From positions 2,244,001-2,308,000 of the forward strand of contig JANTQA010000042.1 of the NCBI GenBank assembly GCA_027625915.1: DNA of 64,000 nt. The letters run 5' to 3'. Under the pieces are notes generated by a model. The model saw nothing but the letters and a program-made list of their open reading frames with translations. It made no database searches and had not been told where the DNA came from. Position 1 is the stretch's first letter; each line of letters opens with the position of its first letter. Below are positions 12,498 to 22,600 of this stretch, in pieces. Both the position numbers and the translations under genes were made by a program. This DNA is from Anaeramoeba flamelloides (Eukaryota > Metamonada > Anaeramoebidae).

Positions 12498-13361
12498 ATG
12501 ACAAACCCAAAAGTTTTTTTTGATATTGCTATTGGTGGAAAAAAGGCAGGAAGAATGGTCTTTAAAGTAACACTTTGCTTTTTTCTTTCTTTTTTTTTAA
12601 TTTTGCTTTAACAGCTAATCGTGAACTTATTTTTTCATTAACCAAACAGCTATTCAAAGACATTGTCCCAAAAACATCCGAAAATTTCAGAGCCTTGTGT
12701 ACTGGGGAAAAAGGAATTGGAAAATCAGGAAAGAAACTTCACTACAAAGGAAGCTACTTTCACAGAGTTATTACTGATTTTATGGCACAAGTATTCTTTT
12801 GTTTTTTTTTTTTTTTGTTTTTTCATATCCCAAAAGAAGACTTTTACTTTTTTTTCATTTCGTTTCTTTGTTTTTATTCTTTTCAAATTAATTCTTATGC
12901 CATTAAAATTGTTGAAATTTCTAGGGTGGAGGTTTGTCTTATTTTTGTTTTTTTTTTTTTTTTTTTTCCCCAAAAACACCATTTGTTGAAACGTTATTTT
13001 TTTTTTTTATTCGATCTTTGCTTGAACCAAAATATTTCACATCTCTATTCTTTTAATAGATTTCACAACTGGTGACGGAAGAGGTGGTGAATCTATTTAT
13101 GGAAGCAGATTTGACGACGAAAATTTCAAATTAAAGCATACCAAAAAAGGACAGCTTTCAATGGCTAACGCAGGACCAAACACCAATGGATCACAATTTT
13201 TCATGACTTTTATTCCTTGTTCGTGGCTTGATGGCAAACACGTTGTTTTTGGCGAAGTTGTTAATGGCATGAATGTTCTTGATAAAATGCAACAAAATTC
13301 TTCATCTTCTGGGCAACCACAACAAGAAATCAAAATTGTTGACTGTGGAGAACTCGATTAA
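12498..13361 (+). CDS. cyclophilin-type peptidyl-prolyl isomerase, 4 exons
   Basis: Peptidyl-prolyl cis-trans isomerase of the cyclophilin family. Exons: 12498-12566, 12650-12790, 12925-12931 (7-nt microexon GGTGGAG), 13060-13361; 172 residues, the normal length. The join reads [18 protein letters not shown]; without the microexon the conserved FMAQGGDFTTGDG core could not be formed. Active-site residues are present: HRV (Arg), FMAQ (Phe, Met, Gln), NGSQFF, and [10 protein letters not shown]. The insert [14 protein letters not shown] is the divergent-loop type seen in plant cytosolic and many protist cyclophilins. No signal peptide, so probably cytosolic or nuclear. Donors are GTAACA, GTATTC and GTTTGT. 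A better pyrimidine-rich acceptor at 12614 would bring an in-frame stop, so 12649 is used. Confidence 0.93.
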
Positions 13362-13409
13362 ATAGCCCCTTGCAATCGTAAATAGTTGTTGTATCTCTGG
13401 AAAGATCTT

Positions 13410-13571
13410 TAGGATTATAAAAAGTGTTTTCTACTTTCAGATTTATTGAATAACTCAAACAAAACAAAAGATCATGAATTGATCAAAAAGTTTAAAAAAA
13501 AAAAGAATATTGACTACAACAGTTTTAAACAAGTGAACAAAAAAAGTTTTATTGAGTCTAAAAAATCTTAA
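13410..13571 (+). CDS. possible exon just downstream of cyclophilin
   Basis: After an acceptor-like CTTTAG (ending near 13409) one frame reads 53 residues to TAA, starting DYKKCFLLSDLLNNSNKT and continuing Lys/Asn-rich. It begins about 50 nt after the cyclophilin stop, so it may be 3' UTR read by chance, an alternative 3' exon, or a separate terminal exon. The minus-strand frame at 13455-13637 is Phe-rich, as expected for antisense of Lys codons, although its first part is also protein-like. No family recognised. Confidence 0.3.
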
Positions 13572-13969
13572 ACTTAACATGAGTACTTTTTTTTGACAAT
13601 TAAAACTTGGATTTCTCACTTTTTTTAAAGCAAACATATCTTGATTATTTTTTTTTTCAACGGTTTCTCAAAATAAAAATTCAGACCAATCACTATTATA
13701 TTCAAAAACAACAGTCCTTTTTGTATTTGTTTGAACGATTTTTGATAATTGTAAACACTTTTTAACTTTACTTATTCCAAAAAGAAAGAGATATGAAAAG
13801 TCCCACAAATTTCAATTTTTTCTTAAAGCAATTGTATAAAAAGTACAAGCTATAAATTCAATATGGTTTATTTCAATTTTAATAGCACGTTATTTTTCGA
13901 AAAAATGATTTTACTTATCAATTTAAAGTTGAATTTTCAACTGATCAAAAACAATCGACTAAGTGAAGG
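13572..13969. other. gene-free stretch
   Basis: Nothing supported. The segment near 13918-13960 resembles 35757-35830, an old shared repeat edge. Confidence 0.4.
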
Positions 13970-15250
13970 AAGTAAGTGCATTTTATCATTTTGAAAATTT
14001 TTAATTGTGTAAACCTTACTGAAAAATATTTTTTGAGTGAAACAAGATATGGAAACTTTGAAACCAAAATACCTTTTCTTCTCATTTGTGAAAAGAAAAC
14101 GAACCCAAAGTAATTCAGAGTTTAATCTTTCATTTTTCGATTTTTTTTGAACATTTTTTAATTAAATTTTTGGGTTATATTAAATTTTGTTTTGGATTGA
14201 GAAATATGTTTAAACAAATAGGTGAAATTAATCAAATAGTAACTCAAAAAAATAGACCCGAAAAGATGTGTCTTTGAAACTTATATTTTCTTTTAGAAGA
14301 CCAAATACAAAAGATCACCTTTCCAGATAATTTTGTTGAAATAAAAAATGAAAAAAAAATAATTGATAAAAGCCTATTTTCGAAGATTATTTTTTTTAAT
14401 CTTCATAATTTTAATGAATATAAACATGTTATCACCTTGAATTTCTTGCCCATTTACTATTTATTATTATTTTACATTAAAATATTTTGTACTCTATTTT
14501 GTTTTCAGAATTTATTTTCAAATATTTTTACCAAACCAAGCCAAAACAAGGAATACTATTTCAAAAAAATAAAATAAATGAATTGAATTCTCGGAATCTG
14601 AAAAAAAAAAAAAAAAAACAGTTACAAAAGATTCAACCCAAAATAAAACAAAAATTTCAAGAAAACATTTCAATCAGATTCAGAAATATTTGTAGTTCTC
14701 AGTTTAATGGAAAATAAATAATTATAAAATCAAACTAATTCACCAAATAAATCTTTATTTCTGAAGAGGGGTTGAAAAAATATTCTATTTTTTTGGAACT
14801 CGATCAAGAATTAGATGAGTGGTATTAAAATAGCGTTATAAAACTTATTTTTTAAATTTTAGAAATAAAAAGTAATTTGTTTCTCAAATAATTTACCAAA
14901 CAAAAGTATTTCTACAAAGAATTAAAAACAAAATCAAATTAAGAAGAAGTAATTGTACCAAATTTTACAGATAAGATTAAGAAATAAATGACATTTATTT
15001 ATTGTTTTTTTGATTAATCTTTTTCATTTTTTTGATTTCTGTTGACAATTTGGTACGTAAATATATTATACTAGGATACATTCAACTCTCGTATTTATGA
15101 AAATATCAAAATATTTAGCTTAAGAAATGATTTAAATAATTCATTTACACATAAATGATGGCACTCAAAATTTGAAAAATGTGTTTACTCGCTTAAATAT
15201 TTGAAGTTGAAATTTGAAAGTGGAAATTCTACCAAAAAAAAAATATGTCT
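13970..15250. repeat. old ~1.2-kb duplicated block, copy 1
   Basis: Colinear with 26300-27420 in the same orientation. Shared landmarks in order: AAACTTTGAAACCAAAATACC, GTGAAAAGAAAAC, AGATCACCTT, TTTTGTACTCTATTTTGTTT, ACAAAAGATTCAA and TATTATACTAGGATACATT. Divergence is substantial, with many indels. The Lys-rich frame at 14487-14717 lies inside and is broken in the other copy, so it is not supported as a gene. Confidence 0.7.
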
Positions 15251-16689
15251 ATTAAATTATCCAGTTAAAATCCCAGTAGAATATTATAGACAAAGTTCAC
15301 TTTTTGATTATTTTTTGTAAATAAACTCAAATAATTCTTTTTTTGATTTCATGGAATCAAAAGATTCTTTTTTCTCCTGATAGTATGTTTCAAGTAATTT
15401 CTTTTTTACATTTCGTTTTTCATGAAATAACATATTTCTCAAGATTTAATCATTAATTATTTATTTTTTTTATTTTCAAAAAGAATTTTTTATTTCTCAA
15501 ATATATAAATCTTTGAGGTTTTTCTTCGTAGATTTTTAGTTTTCATCATCTATTATTCAATACTGAAGTTTTTAAGTTTATTCCAGATAAGAAGATTATT
15601 TTACTGTGAAACCGAATCATAAGATTCTTTTTTTTTTTTTCCAAAGTTTTTTGTACAAAATATAATTTTTTTTTTTGATTCTATGAAATCTGAATAAATA
15701 ATTTTTAATGTTTTTTTTAATATTATACTTCAAAAAGTGACCTTAACAAGTGGAAAGTGTTTCATAAAAATCTATCTCATTGAAATCATTTTAATATTAT
15801 GATTCAAAATTTTAATTTTTGAGATTCTAAAAAGTCCAAAAATGGAATCATTTTTCCCCTAACCCTTGTGATATTCCATTTTTTTGTTTGGATAACTTGT
15901 TAAAATTTTTTTTTGATAAATTATTCATGAATTAAATTATGAGTATTTTATTTTCAATAAATAAAAGAGAAAGATAAAAAATGAAAAATAATTATATTTA
16001 AGTAAAAAGATCAGAAAATATAGTTCAAGAAGTTGGTAATCACAAAATTTATTTTAGAGCCAATTTTTTTCTTATGAAATATCGATATATTGACCCCAAA
16101 CTATACAGAGAAAAACAATCAAATAAATTAATTGAAATAAAAAATCTTTATTAAAAATATTTTCATAAATATTAAAATTATCATTTTTTGTCTGGGTTGG
16201 GCTAGAAAATGACAAAAAATCACATGTCTATAATGAAAATTTAACTATCTTATACCTTAGATCAACTTCTTACCACCTGTTTACCCTTCCAATTTTTTCT
16301 ATTTTCAAATTGTGAATTGTTATTTTTTGTTGCCCAAAATAATTTTTTGTGATGTAGGTGAGAGTTTCTAATTATTTAAATTAGAAGAGTTGCGGGATAA
16401 GTCAAATTAGTAAAATTTTATTTAGATCAAGTAGAGCAACTTATACTAATTTTCGAAAAAAGTGAAAATTAAATCAGTCTTTTAATCATCTGAATAATAC
16501 AATTTGAATGTTTTTAACTAATAATAATAATAATAATAATAATAAATAGAGGTGAAAATTTCTTGATCAAATTGATCAATTTATTTGAGTTTGGTTCTTC
16601 AAAGTTGATTTATCGAAATTCTATATTAAGTAAAAAAAATTTCAATATTATAAAAAAAATTGGTAGAATTTTTTGTATTATTTTTAATA
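15251..16689. other. gene-free stretch with AAT microsatellite
   Basis: No gene supported. An AAT/TAA microsatellite lies at 16518-16546. Short runs of TGGAATCAAAAGATTCTTTT type recur but do not form an array. Confidence 0.45.
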
Positions 16690-16883
16690 AAGTCAGCATC
16701 ACTTTTAAAGCGCAAACTTTCAACCAAATTTAAGGCACAAAATAAATCCCAAATTAAAGCACAAAATTCAAATTCTAGTAAAATAATTTGTAAAAAAAAA
16801 TTGCAAATTTTGTGCCTTAATTTGAGATTTTTTTGTGCCTTAAATTTGGTTGAAAGTTCGTGACTTAAAAGTGGAACTGATTG
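16690..16883. mobile_element. CAGTCAGTT MITE, copy B (eroded ends)
   Basis: Same 200-bp palindrome as copy A. The left end has lost its first base (AGTCAGCATCACTTTTAAAG) and the right end reads GTGGAACTGATTG followed by TA. The internal AAGGCACAAA arms are intact. The 67-residue frame at 16660-16863 is the MITE read through. Confidence 0.8.
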
Positions 16884-17104
16884 TATTATTTGAATTATTC
16901 ATATTAACTAACCTGTTTCCAATAACAACTCTTAAAATTTTGTTCATTTCTCCAAAATAAGTAAATCATGAATCTCTCTTGGTAATATTAAAAATATCAC
17001 CTATTTGGAATTATAATTAGTATATTTTTTCTATTTTACTAAAATAACACCCTTTATTTTCAAAAAGATTCAACAATATTTTTTCCAAAAAATTTATTTT
17101 TAAT

Positions 17105-17815
17105 AAATAAACTCTGTTTCAGTCAAAGGGGCCCAAGGTTTTTTTCAAATATCAATTATTTTATATAATTGACCTTTGAAGAACAAATAAGAAATAAAGA
17201 GAATAATACACCTCAAAGAATTGTTGATATATGTCTGAAAGAAAACTAATTAATCAATAGATTTTCTTAAAAATTGAAAAACTCAAATTCTTAGGGCCAT
17301 ATTGAGAAAAACAAGGATGTTCGTTTTGAACTTCTACTGGTATTCGAATAATAAATATGAAACATTTTTCACTTCATTTTCCATACTTTTATTTTAGAAA
17401 TTAAGCCCCCAAACGAAGTTTGTTGGTATTTATGGTCTCTATTTGAAAAAGGAAATGAAAATGAAGTGAAAATTTTTCACATTTATTAAACAAATATCAA
17501 GATCAAAGATCGAATTGAGTTGCAATCGAAATCGATATGGTTTCTCAACAATCTTTACATGGTTTCAATGACATTAGAATAACACATTTTTACCAAGTGA
17601 CCATTGATCTTGCAATAAAAACATTTTTTGCAACTGAATTAGTTTTAAAAAAAAAATGAAAAAAAAAAAACAAAAATGTGTAGAAATGTGAAAAAATGAT
17701 TTCAATTTTGAAAATTTCCAAAAAAAAATTTTTCTTCTAATATCTATGCAAACCCTCTAAAAACATGTATTATACCATTACAACTGGGCCCCTTTGACTG
17801 AAAAACAGTTTATGT
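17105..17815. mobile_element. ~710-bp TIR element, GGGGCCC ends
   Basis: Inverted ends: CTGTTTCAGTCAAAGGGGCC at about 17114 and GGCCCCTTTGACTGAAAAAC ending near 17806, with AAACT/AGTTT outside. The GGGGCCC core is conspicuous in this AT-rich DNA. Inside is a smaller inverted pair near 17360-17395 and 17450-17485 (TTTTTCACTTCATTTTC and its complement). No transposase ORF remains. Its right portion (AAAAATGATTTCAATTTTG) is shared with the repeats near 4470 and 9170. Confidence 0.7.
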
Positions 17816-19613
17816 TTTTATGTATCAATACATTTATGAATTGTTTCTTTTGCAATTGATCTGAAAATACTTGATTTTGTTTACTTAAATTTAATATTAT
17901 TTCAATTAATCTTTTGTTAATATTAAAATTTGAAACCAGTTTAAATAATTTTAATATAAACAGAAATAATGAAGAACTATCTAGAAATGGCTAACAATTA
18001 AAAGTTTTTTGATCAATTTATAATTATTTTTTTTTAAAAATATTTTTTATTCGTTAAATATTTTTATCAAATATCATGAAATTAGTCGTTTTTTAAAAAA
18101 TAAATTGAACAAAATTTTAATTCATATTTATAAAAAATTGTTTCCAATAGTCCCGAAAAATTCAACAATTTAATCCTACAAATTATTTTCTAATTTTGTT
18201 ATCCTTTTAAATCGACAACTTTAATGATCCATTTCCCTTGCAAAGTAATAGTATTTTTTTCAATTTTTAAGTGGAGCTAAATTGAAATTTTCTTCTATTT
18301 ATTTTTTAATTAGCAGCAAATAAACTTTAAATATAGAGTTTTGAAAAAAAATATGGTTCAGAAAATCATCCTGACCAGGTTCATTATTTTTAAATATTGA
18401 TGAAATTTTTTTACTCTGGATTCATAATTTATTATATTTAAGAATCAAACTCTGAAAATTATCACTATATACACTTATTAGAATTATTACTCATTAAATT
18501 ACACTTGATCAATAAAATATAACCTATCAAACCAAAAACAAGAATATAAAATATGATTTTCCAAACTCTAGTAAACCTCTCTAAAAACACAATTATTTTT
18601 CAAAAAAAGTTGATCTACTTTAGCTAACAAACAATTACTTGAGTATTCTTGAGAAGCCTCAATTTATTGAACTTTAGCAGGTTTATTTTGGAGATTATCA
18701 AAAATTTATATAATTATAAAAAGAATTTAATTGAAAATAAAAGAAATTATACAAAAATTTTCCGAATATTAACAATTAAAAATTATTTTAGTACTTATTT
18801 GTATTTTTGGGATTTTTTTTCAATATTATAATATATTTTGTAGGAATAACAAAATAAATGATTTTATAAAAAGGGGTGATCAAAAACTATTCTATTGAAA
18901 AAACAATATTCATCAAAAATATGATAATTTTGAGGAAAAATTTTTTTTACAAATAATTAGCTGATGTTTTAATTTTTCAAAAAAGTACACCTCTCATTTT
19001 CTTGTTTTTAATTCTTTTTGAATTTACCTTACCTTTCAAATTGTTAATCAAAAACCCAAAACATACAAATACATTAAACAAAATAGATCTTTCAAGAATA
19101 TTGTGAGAAGATCTAGCTAATAAAAATTACTTTCAAAAAAATTATCAAAATTCAAAAAGTAAATGTTGAAAGGTAAATTTTTGCTCTCGTCTAATGAAAA
19201 AAAGTGTTATCATGAGCTATAAAGAACAAGTTGAAGACCAACGTAGTTTTTTGATCGAATGAGTCTTTTCTGAAAGCTCAATTATCAACCTGATGTATCA
19301 AAAAATAATTGACAAAAATCCTTAAAAATTTGGTATTAAAACTAGTACAAAAGAATATTTTCCATTAGATATTGTTTTTTAAAATTTTTTTATCAAATCT
19401 CAAAGACGAACTAAAAATTATTGTAAATTGGAAAAGGATAGCAAGTGTTCGTAAAAACCAAAAATAGATTGATTAAATCAAAAATTTGATGAATTGCTGA
19501 ACAAACATAAAAAATTGAATTATTGTTTTTTTCATTTTTAATTTCTTTTTTGGTTTATTAAAATATAAATTTTCTTTTGTCATTTTTAAAAGTATTCTAA
19601 ATAATTTTATTCA
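17816..19613. other. gene-free stretch upstream of the PH gene
   Basis: No firm gene. At 19213-19263 a short ATG frame (MSYKEQVEDQRSFLIE, then TGA) looks protein-like and could be a 5' exon or a decayed relative of the coiled-coil gene that follows, but no join was established. Confidence 0.35.
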
Positions 19614-22600
19614 ATGAGTTTTTACGATCCTGTTCAACTTAAAAAAGTAAACAAATTTTCATTCTTCAAAATAACGAAACTCGACAGCGAATTTCATTAA
19701 GAATCTTTTTTTCTTTTCACTTCTTTCTAAAAAATTTTCAATTCCAAAAATATTTTTTTTTTGATAAAAACTTTTTTTTCTCTTTTCTTTTTTCAATTTA
19801 ACAAATTAAACACAAACAACCAAACACACAAACTTTCGAACCACAAACCCACAAAAAAAACGAAAACGAAACAAAATAGGAACAAGAAGATCAAAGGGAA
19901 TTATTTCGAGAAGAAAAGGAATTTCTTACGGAAAGGTTTACAACAGAAATCCGAAAAAAGAATAAAGAAATTTTGTCTTTAACAGAAACCCTGCGGGCAC
20001 TCACGAACAAACACAAAATTTCCAAAAAACAATACACACAGTATGTCTCTATTGTCCAAAAATTGAAAGATAAAGAAGAGACAATTTCAAATTTAAACGA
20101 ATTAACAAAGAAAAAGATTTTAGAGATCAAGCAAGGGGTTAACAGAGATCCCGAGCACTACCGAATAAAGTCAGAGCAAATCACACAGGAGGTCAGGAAA
20201 TTAGAAAATGAGATGATGGAAAAGTCGAGGCAGATCAGTGAAAATAGCCAATTGTTGGAAAAAAAAAAACAATTGCAAGAAGAATTAAAACGTGTTGAAG
20301 AAGAAACCCGTCAAGTAAGGGTCAGCAAATACACCGAAAGCAAGAAATTAAAAGTAAGGTTTGAGCAATTAAGAGAACAAAATAGCAATGTTAATACATT
20401 CCTTGTTGATAGCCTTAAAAACAACTCTTCTAATTTAAATAAATCAAACAATGGACAAACGATGCGGCAAGATACCAAAACAAGATCCTTATCACAAGTA
20501 AATCACAATACACAGACAAAAAACAAAACTACCTTGCAAAAGGTGGGTAGAGTGAGCTCATTGGATTCAAAATCCATAAATTCCATTTCAACAAAAACAC
20601 AAAGAACTAATAGTAACCCAATTTCAAAAATTCGAAAAACTAATTCTGCTCAAAACAGTAACAATATTACTTATGCTGGATGGATTTATTTCAAAACAAG
20701 TTCTGGGAGATTAGGAAGAACAAAATGGGAAAAAAGGTGGATGGATCTCAAAGGTGGTATTTTAATTACATCAAAAAAGAAAAGTAATTGTTTTTTTTTT
20801 TTAATTCTGTTTTTTTTTTTATTAGATTTTTGATTTTGTTTCAAACCATTTTTACCAAAAAATAATCGAATTATTAAAATAAAAATATTAAAAATCTTAA
20901 AAATTATCACTTTAAAAAAAGATAAATAAAATGAAAAAGTTAAAATACAAGAATAAAATTTATATTAAGATGGTAGGTTTTTTTTGAAAAAAAAAAAAAA
21001 TAGAACTTAAATTTAAAGATTCTCAGCAGCCATTATTATTTGAATAAGTATATGAAAAAAAAAAAAATGGAAAAAAATTAAATCAAATCAAACAAAATGA
21101 ATCATAATTAGAATCAAAATTTTGATACCTTGACTTTCTTGAAATTAAACAAATTTAATTTCAGACCTACAAAACGGTTAATTCAATAATAATTCACGAA
21201 TTAATTCCTAGAAATTTTCTTTTAAAACATAATCAATCGTTTTATTTTAACGAAAAATTTTAGTATCTTTTACCTAGTTAATGATTTCTTTTTTTATTGG
21301 ATAATACCCTTTTAAGAAAGTTAACACTTTTTTTTTTTTTAATAGCTGTTTAAAGCATCAATACCCATCAGGGTTAAGAGTGTATCATAATCATGGAGTG
21401 GTAATAAACTCAAATTCCAAAATTGTATACACATTTAAAACGGTTAACAGAATCACCATAAAACAATTTTATTCAATTTGGAAATAATTTTGATTTTTGA
21501 AGATCATAATAATACAAATAAATTGTGATTTTAGTTTAAAATTATAGTTACTACCCCTTTTCACAAACAACCAATCTATCTTTTGTGTTATGTACCAAAA
21601 TTTCGAAAAAATTAAAAAATTATTTTTTTTCAGAAAAATTGCTTTTCGTTTCATTTTTTTTATTTATTTTTAACAATCATTAAAATTCCAGACGAATGAG
21701 TAAAAACAAATTCTTAATTCCTCGAATTGGAAAAGGGGGGCTAAGTAATAAATTAGATTAAACTTTTCTACAATGGTATTATTTTAACAAGTTAAATGGT
21801 AATGAATAAAGTAGAAGAATTTCCATGATATGTCATTTTCGAAAATTGACATACTTTTTTTATATGTAAAATATTTTTTTTCAGGATTAGCTTCAAATTT
21901 GGAAATTAAATTAATTTACCAAGAGTTAGACCCTTATAAAGTATGGTTAGCTGTTTGAAATTTCTGGTAATTTAAAATCAGTTTCTGTGATTTCTGTGAT
22001 TTTAAAAAATTATGAAATTTTATCGAAAAAGGTAAAATCCTATTTTATAATTTTAAAAAAAAATTGAGAAACTTAATAATATTTAAAATATCAGAATAGA
22101 TTTGGTAATATTTTTTTTAATCTAATGAGCTTTTAATGCTTTTAAAAATAACTGACAAATAAATTTTATTTTTAAAAATTGTAAGTGATTTTTTATCGCA
22201 AAATTTGCATTTAAGGCAATTGAGGCATTTTTTCAATATTTTCTCTATTTCGAGTTTTAAAAACAAATTTTCATGAGTTAAAGAGTTTTTATCAAAATTT
22301 TGTTTTTTAACTTTCTCGATACTTTAAGAATTGGTAAAGAAAATTTTCAATTGACTTTTTCGGAATTAACCGTTTTTTACCAAGACTAGAAAAATGTATA
22401 TGTAAATGTTTGAAAAATTGACTTTTTGATCTGAAAGTCAAAGAGAACTCTTGTCCAAAACAATTGCATAAAAAACGAAAAATTTGCATTTTTGAACATT
22501 TTTGGTGAAATTATTTTATTTTTTAATTCCAAATTTTATCGAAAAAAAAAATTAAGAAAAAATCACAAAAAAAAAAAACAAATTACATGAACAGAAACAA

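Noticed and set aside
13097-13333. 78-residue minus-strand ORF
   Set aside because: Antisense of cyclophilin exon 4.
14487-14717. Lys-rich 76-residue ORF after a TTTTCAG acceptor
   Set aside because: Lies in the duplicated block; the copy at 26300-27420 has no corresponding open frame, so coding is not supported.
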